Shown here piece by piece: positions 1 through 7,764 of a stretch of 64,000 nucleotides of DNA. Below the pieces are notes generated by a model. That model made no database searches and was not told where the DNA came from. It saw only the letters and a program-made list of their open reading frames with translations. Source of the stretch: Actinacidiphila oryziradicis (lineage in GTDB: Bacteria > Actinomycetota > Actinomycetes > Streptomycetales > Streptomycetaceae). Position 1 is the first letter of the stretch. Every line of letters begins with the position of its first letter. The position numbers and the translations under genes are program-made. Location of the stretch: the NCBI RefSeq assembly GCF_005047355.1, contig NZ_SUMC01000027.1, positions 62,001 through 126,000 of the forward strand. The letters are read 5' to 3'.

Positions 1-17
1 ACGGGCCTGCGGCCCGG

Positions 18-425
18 TCACAGCTTGCGGTAGGTGTACGCCTCCTCGGCGGCTGCCGTGACTTCCGCGAGAGCCGCGCCGGCGGAGGCGGTGACCACGG
101 CGGCCACCGCGCCCTCGACGAAGGGTGCGTCGACCAGCCGGGTGCCGGACGGGAGCTCGTCCTCGTCGGTGAGCAGCGCTTTGACGGTGAGCACGGCGCT
201 GCCCAGGTCGGCCAGGATCGCGACGCCCGCGCCGCCGTCGACGGAGCGGGCGGCCCTGGTGATCGCGGTGGCGTCGGTGCCGAGGCCGCCGTCCGGGGTG
301 CCGCCGGCGGGGGCGACCGGGGCGACGGGGCCGCCGCCGCTGAGACCGGTCGCGAGCTGGGCCACGGCCTCGGCGACGGCAGCGCTGTGCGACACCAGGA
401 CGATGCCGACGACCCCGTCGGTCAT
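18..425 (-). CDS. dhaM: DhaM, PTS-dependent dihydroxyacetone kinase phosphotransferase subunit
   Basis: This 135-residue protein is an EIIA(Man)-like domain that receives phosphate from HPr and passes it to the ADP bound on DhaL, driving phosphorylation of dihydroxyacetone in the cytoplasm. The N-terminus shows the hydrophobic strand followed by V-S-H-S, so His13 is the expected phosphorylated histidine. A mid-protein V-A-I-L-A-D-L-G-S-A motif is also typical of the family. It is the short single-domain form, without the HPr and EI domains fused to E. coli DhaM. The start codon overlaps the dhaL stop as ATGA, indicating translational coupling. It is the last gene of dhaK-dhaL-dhaM. Gene order and motifs agree, so the call is secure. 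Confidence 0.9.
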   Translation of the reverse strand: MTDGVVGIVLVSHSAAVAEAVAQLATGLSGGGPVAPVAPAGGTPDGGLGTDATAITRAARSVDGGAGVAILADLGSAVLTVKALLTDEDELPSGTRLVDAPFVEGAVAAVVTASAGAALAEVTAAAEEAYTYRKL

Positions 426-1081
426 ACGGCGCCCTCCGCGGCGGTGCGGGCCAGCGCACCGAGCAACAGCGCGGACGAGGTAGCCCCGGGGTCCTGGTGC
501 CCGATGCTGCGCTCGCCGAGGTAGCTCGCCCTGCCCTTGCGGGCCTGCAGCGGTATGGTCGCGAGCGCACCCTTGTCGGCGGCAGCGGCGGCGGCGGCGA
601 GCCCGGCAGCCGTACCGGCACCGGAGGCGAGGGCGGACGCCAGCGCGTCGGCGGCCGGGGTGAGCGCGTCCAGCATCGTCTTGTCGCCGGGCGCGGCGCC
701 GCCGAGCTGGGCGACGGCGTCGATGGCGGCCCGCAAGGCGTCCGCCAGCTGGGCGGGGCTGACTGTGGCCTCCTCGCCGAGCGCCTTGCCGGTCCTGCGC
801 AGCAGGGTCCCGTAGAGCGGTCCGGAGGCTCCGCCGACGGTGCTGATGAGCTGTCGTCCGACCATCACCAGCACGCCTCCCGGGGTGCCCGGCGGCTCCT
901 TCTCGACGGCGGTGCGTGCGGCGATGAAGCCGCGGCGCAGATTGCTGCCGTGGTCGGCGTCGCCGATGGGCGAGTCGAGTTCGGTCAGCCGGTCGGCTTC
1001 GCGTTCGATCACGGCGGTCGCCGCTGAGAGCCAGCGGCGGAAGAAGGTGGCGTCGAGCACGGGGTCGGGAGTTGTGTTCAC
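422..1081 (-). CDS. dhaL: DhaL, ADP-binding subunit of dihydroxyacetone kinase
   Basis: DhaL carries the tightly bound ADP that is re-phosphorylated by DhaM and donates the phosphate to dihydroxyacetone held on DhaK. The 219-residue product has the Mg-ADP motif G-D-A-D-H-G-S-N near residue 42, and a C-terminal segment ending in R-A-S-Y-L-G-E-R-S-I-G-H-Q-D-P-G, both characteristic of the family. I chose the GTG at 1081. The frame stays open upstream to 1183, but that extension overlaps the end of dhaK and is arginine/histidine-rich without family resemblance. The gene follows dhaK after 56 bp and overlaps dhaM by four bases. Functional assignment is firm; the start codon is moderately certain. 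Confidence 0.9.
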   Translation of the reverse strand: MNTTPDPVLDATFFRRWLSAATAVIEREADRLTELDSPIGDADHGSNLRRGFIAARTAVEKEPPGTPGGVLVMVGRQLISTVGGASGPLYGTLLRRTGKALGEEATVSPAQLADALRAAIDAVAQLGGAAPGDKTMLDALTPAADALASALASGAGTAAGLAAAAAAADKGALATIPLQARKGRASYLGERSIGHQDPGATSSALLLGALARTAAEGAV

Positions 1082-1137
1082 GGGGTGCGGGTTCCTTCCG
1101 TAACCGAGGTGCCTGGGATGAGCCGGGGGGAGGAGGT

Positions 1138-2130
1138 TCAGATGCCCCAGCGCAGCGCGGGTGTGCTGACAGGCGCGTCCCACAGTCGCAGCAGTTCCTC
1201 GTCCACCTGGCAGACGGTCAGCGAGGCGCCGGCCATGTCGAGCGAGGTCACATAGTTGCCCACCAGAGTCCGTGCGACCGTGACACCACGAACGGCGAGT
1301 GCCCGCTGCACCTCGGCATTGAAGCCGTACAGCTCCAGCAAGGGGGTGGCGCCCATGCCGTTGACCAGCGCGATCACCGCCGAGCGCGGGTGCAGGTCGT
1401 CCACCACGGCGTCCACGGCGAAGTCGGCGATCTCGCCGGATGTCATCATCCGCCGCCGTTCCCGTCCTGGCTCACCGTGGATGCCGATGCCTAGCTCCAG
1501 CTCCCCGCTCGGCAGGTCGAAGGTGGGACTGCCCTTGGCGGGTGTGGTGCACGCGGCCAGCGCCACGCCGAAGCTCCGCGACGAGGCGTTGACCTGCCGG
1601 GCGATCGATTCCACCCGCTCCAGCGGGGCGCCCTCCTCGGCTGCCGCGCCCGCTATCTTCTCCACGAAGAGCGTGGCCCCTGTGCCACGCCGCCCGGCCG
1701 TGAAGAGGCTGTCGGTGACCGCCACGTCGTCGTTGACGAGGACCTTGGCGACCTGCACCCCCTCGTCCTCGGCGAGCTCGGCGGCCATGTCGAAATTGAG
1801 GACATCGCCCGTGTAGTTCTTGACGATGAACAACACCCCCGCGCCGCTGTCCACAGCTGCCGCGGCCCGCGCGATCTGGTCCGGCACCGGCGATGTGAAG
1901 ATCTCGCCCGGGCAGGCGGCGTCGAGCATCCCGCGCCCGACGAATCCGCCGTGCAGCGGCTCGTGCCCCGATCCACCGCCCGAAACGAGACCCACCTTTC
2001 CGGCGACCGGGGCGTCCCGCCGGACGATCACCCGGTTGTCCACGTCCACCGTCAGCTCGGGATGCGCGGCGGCCATTCCACGCAGGGCGTCGGCGACCAC
2101 GGTCTCGGCCACGTTGATCAGCATTTTCAT
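1138..2130 (-). CDS. dhaK: DhaK, dihydroxyacetone-binding kinase subunit
   Basis: DhaK binds dihydroxyacetone covalently through a histidine hemiaminal and presents it to DhaL. The 330-residue protein has the G-G-G-S-G-H-E-P motif at about residues 51-58. It also has G-I-G-I-H-G-E-P-G, in which His218 is the substrate-binding histidine. Length matches PTS-type DhaK. The ATG at 2130 lies behind a GGAA-type ribosome binding site, and a second in-frame ATG two codons later is an alternative. It is first in dhaKLM, so the operon promoter should lie upstream of 2130. No DhaR/DhaS-type regulator is visible next to it in the window. Confidence 0.93.
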   Translation of the reverse strand: MKMLINVAETVVADALRGMAAAHPELTVDVDNRVIVRRDAPVAGKVGLVSGGGSGHEPLHGGFVGRGMLDAACPGEIFTSPVPDQIARAAAAVDSGAGVLFIVKNYTGDVLNFDMAAELAEDEGVQVAKVLVNDDVAVTDSLFTAGRRGTGATLFVEKIAGAAAEEGAPLERVESIARQVNASSRSFGVALAACTTPAKGSPTFDLPSGELELGIGIHGEPGRERRRMMTSGEIADFAVDAVVDDLHPRSAVIALVNGMGATPLLELYGFNAEVQRALAVRGVTVARTLVGNYVTSLDMAGASLTVCQVDEELLRLWDAPVSTPALRWGI

Positions 2131-2666
2131 GTGCTGTTCCTTCCGATCTCGGCGGTAGCCGCCGCGGCCGTGCTTTCGGTGGGTGCGAGGGGGTACGCGC
2201 GATTTTTGATGTTGGCGGATCGCGGCGGCCCGGAGCGGGGTCCGGCGGGTACGGCGCTGATTTCACGCTGACTTGGCTGGTCGTCGGTCAGCGGGGCGCA
2301 GGGCGCGTGGAGACCCAGGACGGCGGGGCCCACCACGGTGGGTGACCGGTCATTCAGAGGGAGGCGCATGGCGCACCCCATGTGTCGAGTCCTGCGAGAA
2401 CCCATGGAACCAGCGTACGGATTCGGGACAGGGGAGGCACCCTTTGCGACAAGGGGGCCGTGCCGCCCTCACCTTCGCCTTCACGCGAAGAAGCCGGCAC
2501 GGGGCTGAGACGTACGTGGGACGTCACTCCTGGGCACACCGACACGCGGTCGCCGAGCACGGGATGACGGCGCTCGGCGACGGAACTCACATCAGCGCCG
2601 GGCCGGTCGGTGGGGGCGCCGCCGCGCGAGCGCTCCGGTGCCCGCCGGGCCGTTTTACGGCGCGCT
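2131..2666. other. Intergenic region upstream of dhaK, no supported gene
   Basis: These 536 bases hold the presumed dhaK promoter and the 3' flank of the GH64 gene. Short open frames exist on both strands, but none shows actinobacterial third-position bias or a recognisable protein. The only notable element is a small inverted repeat CCCACC-AC-GGTGGG at 2329-2342, about 200 bp before dhaK, which might be an operator or a hairpin. Confidence 0.5.
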
Positions 2667-3862
2667 TCAGTCGAACGGGTCGAGCGTGATGTATGCCCGT
2701 TGCGGATTGCTGTCGTTCACCAGTGACTCGTAATTGCCGACGTCGTCGAAGGCGAAGGCGTAAGCCTTGCCGTCGGCCATCTGCGCGTGGATTTTACGGG
2801 CGTAGTGGTTGGTCACCACGTCCTGGTAGAAGGCCGTGGAGCTCGTGTCGGGATGGTTCGAGTTGACCAGGAGGGTGGAGCGGTTGTAAGCCGCGCACAG
2901 GGTGCGGGATATCGGCCCGCGTACCAGGTCGTTCGGTGCGTCGAACAGTTTGTAACAGCCGAAGATGCTGTCGGCGTCGGGTTTCTGGAACGTGGTGACG
3001 ACCGCTCCGGAACTGTGGGTGAAGTTCATGACGTTGCCGGAGACCCTGCCGTAGTACTTGGTGTTCGGCTGGTCTGTGAAGGGTGTCACCGTCAGAGTCG
3101 ATGTGGCGTACTTGGACCACACGCGGTTGACGTGGTCGTCCATGATCGTGGCCGGCAGGGCGCCGGATTCGAGGCCGTGGCCGGGCGCGAGGCCACGCAG
3201 GATGGTGCCGTCGGACCGGGTCTGGATCAGGTTCGCCCAACCGCCCGGCTGGCCCTTGAGGGCGTTGAAGAATCCGTTGTAACCGCCCGCCTTGAGATGG
3301 CCTGTGTTCTTGACGGTTCCGTCGGCGAGCTTGACGCCCACGGCATACGGGGCCGAGAACATGTCGACCTGTGTGCTGTTGATCCACAGTCCGGCGTCGT
3401 TGAGCGTGTACTCGGACCAGTTGAACAGAATGTTCACGTTCGGGTCGGACGGGTTCTGCGCCGCGGGCTGCACGAGGCCGCCGGTGGTCAGTTTGAAGAC
3501 GAGCTTCTGGCCGTACGAGAAATAGACCCGGCCGGAGAACTTCGGCATCTGGAGCGTCGTGGACCGGCCGTTGGCCGGTCCGGCGATAGACGCGTCGGGA
3601 GCGTCGGTCGGCGGATTGCCCCCGGCCGGCCAGGCGTGGAACGTGCCGCTGGCGTCGGCCCACCCCTGCTGGCCCGTCGAGAGCAGGGTCCCGAGGTTGT
3701 AGATGTGAACTGGTCGCTGCGGCCGGAGTTGTTCGTGATCTGGAGCGGGATGGTCGCGGGAACCGCGGCCTCGGCGCGGGACGTGACACCGACGGCCGTG
3801 ATTCCGGCCGCGACGGTCATCACGACGATGAATGGCGCCAGCACCTTCCGGATGTGTTGCAC
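2667..3862 (-). pseudogene. Secreted GH64 endo-beta-1,3-glucanase, interrupted by one frameshift
   Basis: Members of glycoside hydrolase family 64 are secreted laminaripentaose-producing beta-1,3-glucanases. The GTG start at 3862 sits eight bases after AGGAGG and opens with a signal peptide (hydrophobic core, then A-E-A-A). The mature start reads P-L-Q-I-T-N-N-S-G-R-S-D. That frame is then lost, and a second frame takes up P-V-H-I-Y-N-L-G-T-L-L near 3710, continuing to the stop at 2667. Adding one base near 3710 would give an ordinary protein of about 398 residues. The family motifs N-W-S-E-Y-T and T-Q-V-D-M-F-S, containing the expected catalytic Glu and Asp, lie in the intact downstream part. 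Either the gene is newly broken or one base of a C-run was lost in sequencing. A LacI-type palindrome lies just upstream. Confidence 0.8.
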
Positions 3863-3919
3863 GCATTTCCTCCTCGTAGGCAGATCCCGATGGGCGCGAA
3901 GGGGAGACGATCCCCAGCG

Positions 3920-3939
3920 CTCTGAGAGCGCTCTCAGAG
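3920..3939. promoter_or_regulatory. LacI-family operator upstream of GH64
   Basis: CTCTGAGAGCGCTCTCAGAG is a perfect 20-bp palindrome 58 bp upstream of the glucanase start codon. Its centre GAGAGCGCTCTC has the CG-centred form used by LacI-family repressors of Streptomyces sugar genes, such as CebR-like sites. It suggests induction of the glucanase by an oligosaccharide. The regulator gene is not in the window. Confidence 0.75.
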
Positions 3940-4049
3940 TCGCCAAGCGAGTGAGGTGTGTCAATGGTCTGGACCAAGATGAGCTGCCGCCCGGCTTCCG
4001 CTGTCCGGTGCGGCGGCCTCCCGGTTCTCACGCGGGACAGGACGGGCGG

Positions 4050-5066
4050 TCAGCCGAAGACGCCGCTGTAGGCGTTGAGGGCGGGCTGGCCGCCGAGGTG
4101 CGCGTAGAGGACGTTGGAGTCCTTGGGGATCTCGCCGCCGCGGACGAGGTCGATGAGGCGGGCCATCGACTTGCCCTCGTAGACCGGGTCGAGGATCACG
4201 CCTTCGAGGCTACCGGTGAGCCGGATGGCGTCGAGGGTCGACTGGACGGGGATGCCGTAGAGGTCACCGGCCCAGCCTTCCAGGAGGGTGATCTCCTCCT
4301 CGCGCAGGTCGCGGCCGAGGCCGATGAGCCCGGCGGTGGCACGGGCGATCTTCTCCACCTGGGCGTGGGTCTCCGACGGCTTGGCGGAGGCGTCGATGCC
4401 CAGCACCCGGCGGGGGCGGTCCTGGCCGGCGAAACCGGCGATCATGCCGGCCTGGGTGCTGCCGGTGACGCTGCAGACCACGATCGTGTCGAAGAAGACC
4501 CCCAGCTCGCGCTCCTGCTGCTGGACCTCGTACGCCCAGTTGGCGAAGCCAAGCCCGCCCAGCGGGTGGTCCGAGGCGCCGGCGGGTATCGCGTACGGGG
4601 TCCCGCCCCGGGCCCGTACCCCTTCCAGTGCCTGGTTCCAGCTGTCCTTGAAGCCGATGCCGAATCCCGCCCGGACCATCTCCACCCGAGCGCCCATGAT
4701 GCGGGACAGCAGGATGTTGCCGACCTTGTCGTTGACCGGGTCCGGCCAGTCCACCCAGCTCTCCTGCACCAGGACGGCCTTGAGGCCCGCCTTGGCGGCC
4801 ACCGCGGCGACCTGGCGGGTGTGGTTGGACTGCACACCGCCGATGCTCACCAGCGTGTCCGCGCCCTGCCGGAGGGCCTCGGGGACCAGGTATTCCAGCT
4901 TGCGCGTCTTGTTGCCGCCGTAGGCCAGCCCGCTGTTGCAATCCTCGCGCTTTGCCCATATACGGGCGCCGCCGAGATGGTCGCTGAGCCGGTCCAGGGG
5001 GTGGACCGGACTGGGGCCGAAAGTCAGGGGGTAGCGCTCGAAGTCGGCGAGGGTCGTGCGGGTCAT
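4050..5066 (-). CDS. acdS: 1-aminocyclopropane-1-carboxylate deaminase
   Basis: This PLP enzyme cleaves ACC, the plant ethylene precursor, to 2-oxobutyrate and ammonia. The 338-residue protein has G-G-N-K-T-R-K-L-E-Y with Lys53 as the PLP-binding lysine, and S-I-G-G-V-Q-S-N-H-T-R. Near the C-terminus it has V-Y-E-G-K-S and Y-A-H-L-G-G, which supply the Glu and Leu that separate true ACC deaminases from D-cysteine desulfhydrases. The ATG overlaps the stop of the upstream GntR gene (ATGA), so the two are co-transcribed and coupled. The trait is usual for root-associated bacteria, which suggests a rhizosphere or endophytic life. The main alternative, a D-cysteine desulfhydrase-like paralogue, is made less likely by those two residues. 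Confidence 0.92.
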   Translation of the reverse strand: MTRTTLADFERYPLTFGPSPVHPLDRLSDHLGGARIWAKREDCNSGLAYGGNKTRKLEYLVPEALRQGADTLVSIGGVQSNHTRQVAAVAAKAGLKAVLVQESWVDWPDPVNDKVGNILLSRIMGARVEMVRAGFGIGFKDSWNQALEGVRARGGTPYAIPAGASDHPLGGLGFANWAYEVQQQERELGVFFDTIVVCSVTGSTQAGMIAGFAGQDRPRRVLGIDASAKPSETHAQVEKIARATAGLIGLGRDLREEEITLLEGWAGDLYGIPVQSTLDAIRLTGSLEGVILDPVYEGKSMARLIDLVRGGEIPKDSNVLYAHLGGQPALNAYSGVFG

Positions 5067-5788
5067 GTATCGCTCCTGGGCAGGTCGTCCGGGGTTGCCC
5101 CGGACGTGTCGGGTACGTGGGGTTCGGGTGTTTCGGGCGTGTCGAGCAGGGGTGCCAAGGTCTGCCAGTTGGTGCGGGAGGCCACCGCGGCGCCCTCCGC
5201 GTCACCGGTCTCGCACAGGGCGATGATCCGGTTGTGCTGGGCGACCGAGCCGCGCCCGCTGAGGGAGGAGAAGCGCACCCGCTCCACCCGGCGCAGCAGT
5301 GGGGTGAACTGCTCCAGCACCGCGCCCACCGCCTGGTTGGCGCAGGCCGCCACCGGAACTGCGTGGAAGTCGTCGTCGGCGGCGAGGGCCGCCGCCACGT
5401 CGTCGCGGCGCAGCGCCTCGGCGAACCGCGCGTTCGCCTCGCGCATCGCGTCCAGCTCGGCGGCCGAGAGATTCGGCACTGCCGCGCGGACGGCGAGCTC
5501 GTGCATGGCCGAGGTCACCGCCTGGGCGTCGCGGGCCGCCCGGACGTCGAGGGGGCTGACGATGGTGTAGCGGCCCGGCTTGGTGCGTACGAGGCCGGTC
5601 TGTTCCAACCGGCCGAGGGCCTCGCGGATCGGCGTGCGGCTGACCCCCAGCCATGCGACGAGATCGGCGTCGTTGAGGCGCTCGCCGGGGGTGAGGGTGC
5701 CGTCGACGATTGCGTCCCGGATCGCCCGGTAGGCGTTCTCCCGGAGCAGTGATCTGGAGACGAGCCCTCGGCTCTGGGGTACCGGCAT
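5063..5788 (-). CDS. GntR-family (FadR/FCD) transcriptional regulator
   Basis: The 241-residue protein has an N-terminal winged helix (residues about 15-80) with the family signature L-G-V-S-R-T-P-I-R-E-A-L, followed by an all-helical FCD ligand-binding domain. The FCD part keeps D-D-D-F-H and A-Q-H-N-R-I, but the usual last metal-binding histidine region reads S-R-T-N-W, so metal binding may differ. It is the first gene of a two-gene operon with acdS and most likely controls it. The ATG at 5788 has no Shine-Dalgarno sequence and lies inside a perfect palindrome (5782-5807), implying autoregulation and perhaps a leaderless message. ACC-responsive regulation is an inference from the operon. 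Confidence 0.88.
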   Translation of the reverse strand: MPVPQSRGLVSRSLLRENAYRAIRDAIVDGTLTPGERLNDADLVAWLGVSRTPIREALGRLEQTGLVRTKPGRYTIVSPLDVRAARDAQAVTSAMHELAVRAAVPNLSAAELDAMREANARFAEALRRDDVAAALAADDDFHAVPVAACANQAVGAVLEQFTPLLRRVERVRFSSLSGRGSVAQHNRIIALCETGDAEGAAVASRTNWQTLAPLLDTPETPEPHVPDTSGATPDDLPRSDT

Positions 5789-5807
5789 GCAATATATTGC
5801 ATGCCGG
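5782..5807. promoter_or_regulatory. 26-bp palindromic operator covering the gntR start codon
   Basis: A perfect 26-bp palindrome with core ATGCAATATATTGCAT lies in the 53-bp gap before the GntR gene and includes its ATG (5786-5788 on the plus strand). The AT-rich centre contains TATATT/AATATA, which can serve as a -10 element on the minus strand. Transcription would then begin at or next to the ATG. A repressor bound here would block both promoter and start. Confidence 0.7.
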
Positions 5808-5841
5808 GCCAGGTCGGCCTGTCAAGCTCTCCAGCCGGGCT

Positions 5842-6993
5842 CTAACGGGTGCTGTCGTCGAGAGAGCGGCTGATGACGAGGCGCTGGATCTGGTTCGTAC
5901 CCTCGAATATCTGGGTGATTTTCGCTTCCCGCATGTACCGCTCGACCGGGAACTCGCGGGTGTAGCCATAGCCGCCGAGGACCTGGACGGCGTCGGTGGT
6001 GACCTTCATGGCCGCGTCGGTGGCCACCAGCTTGGCGATGCTGGCCTGGCGGCTGTACGGCCGCCCGCTGTCGCGCCGCCTGGCGGCATCCACGTAGGTC
6101 GCGCGCGCGGACTCCACCGCCGCGGCCATGTCGGCGATCAGGAAACCGAGCCCCTGGTGGTCGATGATGCGCCGGCCGAAGGTGGTGCGCTCGCGGGCAT
6201 ATGCCACCGCCTCGTCGAGCGCGGCCTGGGCGATGCCGACCGCGACGGCCGCTATGCCCAGCCGGCCGGAGTCCAGGGCGCCGAAGGCGATAGACAGGCC
6301 CTGTCCCTCCGTCCCGATGAGGCGGTCGTGGGGCAGGAGGGCGCCGTCCCAGTGCGCGGTGGTGGTGGGAACGGCCCGCAGGCCCATCTTGTCTTCCGGC
6401 CTGCCGAAGGACAGGCCGTCCATGGCGCCGGGCGTCAGGAAACACGACACGCCGTGGGTGGGGTCGGACCCGGTGCGCGCGAAGAGGGTGTAGAAGTCCG
6501 CGCGGCCGCCATTGGTGATCCACGCCTTGGTGCCGGTAATGCGGTAGCCGTCGGCGGTCGGCTCGGCCTTGCAGGTCACGGCGGCCGCGTCCGAGCCCGC
6601 CTGGGGCTCGGACAGGCTGTACGCGCCGAGCTGACCGCCGCCGAGCATGCCGGGCAGCCACCGCCCCTGCTGCTCCGGTGTGCCGTGCGCGGCCAGCGCG
6701 TAGCAGGACAGGCCGTGCACACTCACGGCGACCGCTACCGCGGCCCATCGGGCGGCCAGCTCCTCCAGTACCTGGAGATACACCTCGTACGGCAGCCCGC
6801 CGCCGCCCAGCTCCTCCGGGTAGGGCAGACCGAGCAGCCCGGCGGCGCCGAGGGTGCGGAATATGTCCTCGGGGTACTTCTCGGCCGCCTCGTACTCCGC
6901 GGCGCGCGGAGCCAGCTCCTTGTCGGCCAGCTCTCGGGTCAGGGCGAGCAGGTCCTCCGCTTCGGAGGTCGGCAGGATCCGGTCCACAGTCAT
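5842..6993 (-). CDS. Acyl-CoA dehydrogenase (short/medium-chain type)
   Basis: This FAD enzyme introduces the trans-2 double bond into an acyl-CoA. The 383-residue protein has the S-L-S-E-P-Q-A-G-S-D motif, I-T-N-G-G for FAD contact, and C-terminal I-F-E-G-T-N-Q-I-Q-R, in which the Glu is the usual catalytic base. That makes it an ordinary homotetrameric ACAD, unlike the FadE26-like protein at 9.1 kb. The ATG at 6993 has a GGGAG ribosome binding site. It is divergent from a TetR regulator across 100 bp containing an inverted repeat, so that regulator is the likely controller. The substrate cannot be read from the sequence; short branched or straight-chain acyl-CoA is plausible. Confidence 0.88.
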   Translation of the reverse strand: MTVDRILPTSEAEDLLALTRELADKELAPRAAEYEAAEKYPEDIFRTLGAAGLLGLPYPEELGGGGLPYEVYLQVLEELAARWAAVAVAVSVHGLSCYALAAHGTPEQQGRWLPGMLGGGQLGAYSLSEPQAGSDAAAVTCKAEPTADGYRITGTKAWITNGGRADFYTLFARTGSDPTHGVSCFLTPGAMDGLSFGRPEDKMGLRAVPTTTAHWDGALLPHDRLIGTEGQGLSIAFGALDSGRLGIAAVAVGIAQAALDEAVAYARERTTFGRRIIDHQGLGFLIADMAAAVESARATYVDAARRRDSGRPYSRQASIAKLVATDAAMKVTTDAVQVLGGYGYTREFPVERYMREAKITQIFEGTNQIQRLVISRSLDDSTR

Positions 6994-7019
6994 CGGGGCT
7001 CCCAGGTGACAGCGCCAGT

Positions 7020-7045
7020 AGTACGTTGAACGATACGATCGTACT
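7020..7045. promoter_or_regulatory. Inverted repeat between acyl-CoA dehydrogenase and tetR
   Basis: Outer arms AGTACG (7020-7025) and CGTACT (7040-7045) flank a region that also contains the perfect 10-bp palindrome TACGATCGTA (7034-7043). It lies in the divergent promoter region and has the size expected for a TetR-family operator. The true half-sites are uncertain. Confidence 0.5.
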
Positions 7046-7093
7046 GCGGAATGACCGCCCTGGCCAAGAATGCCTCTGTGGCAGACTGGTCGG

Positions 7094-7675
7094 ATGACGG
7101 CAGCACCCGGGAGAGCAGCGACTGCGAGAAGGACGGAGCTGTTCGACCACCTTGTGGCGCTGCTGCTGTCCGAGGGATTCGCACACCTGACGGTGGATGA
7201 GCTGGCGTCACGCCTGCACTGTTCGAAGACGACCCTCTACTCGCTCGCGGGGAGCAGGGAACAGCTCATACGGGCAGCCGTGGTGCATTTCTTCCGTGAG
7301 GCCACGCGCCGGGTCGAGGCCTCGACGGCCACTGTCACGGACCCGCGTGACCGCCTCGGGGCGTATCTCCGTGCGGTGGCGGCGGAACTCCAGCCAGCGT
7401 CCGCCGCGTTCTATGAGCACCTCGCCGCGTTCCCTCCCGTCCGGGAGGTCTACGAACGCAATACGGAGATCGCGGCGCGGCGGGTGCAGCAGATCATTCG
7501 TGAGGGCGTGGAACAAGGCGCGTTCCGCGATGTCCACGCGGCCTTCGTCGCCGATGTCGTCTCATCCGCCATGGTGAGGATCCAGCGGCGCCAGGTCGCC
7601 GCGGCCACCGGTCTGCCCGACGCGCAGGCCTATGCCGAACTCGCCACCATGGTGCTGCACGGCATCGCGACCTGA
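7094..7675 (+). CDS. TetR-family transcriptional regulator
   Basis: The 193-residue protein has the TetR helix-turn-helix in residues about 15-60, with L-T-V-D-E-L-A-S-R-L-H-C-S-K-T-T-L-Y-S-L as turn and recognition helix. A helical ligand-binding domain follows. An upstream in-frame ATG at 7070 gives eight more residues; neither start has a strong ribosome binding site, and I prefer 7094. It is divergent from the acyl-CoA dehydrogenase at 5842-6993 with an inverted repeat between them, suggesting it represses that gene in response to an acyl-CoA or fatty acid. Its presumed operator does not resemble the TCTGAC repeat found at 14.3 and 23.5 kb. Confidence 0.85.
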   Translation: MTAAPGRAATARRTELFDHLVALLLSEGFAHLTVDELASRLHCSKTTLYSLAGSREQLIRAAVVHFFREATRRVEASTATVTDPRDRLGAYLRAVAAELQPASAAFYEHLAAFPPVREVYERNTEIAARRVQQIIREGVEQGAFRDVHAAFVADVVSSAMVRIQRRQVAAATGLPDAQAYAELATMVLHGIAT

Positions 7676-7764
7676 CCGGCCGCCCGCGCTTCCGCAAGGC
7701 CCGGACAGGACCTGAGGCCCGCTCAACGGCGTCTAGGCGTGCCCTATGAAGGCAGAACCGTTCC

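Noticed and set aside
2787..5570. A 927-codon open frame on the plus strand opposite the GH64, acdS and gntR genes
   Set aside because: It runs antisense to genes with clear protein motifs; long antisense frames are expected in high-GC DNA with strong third-position bias.
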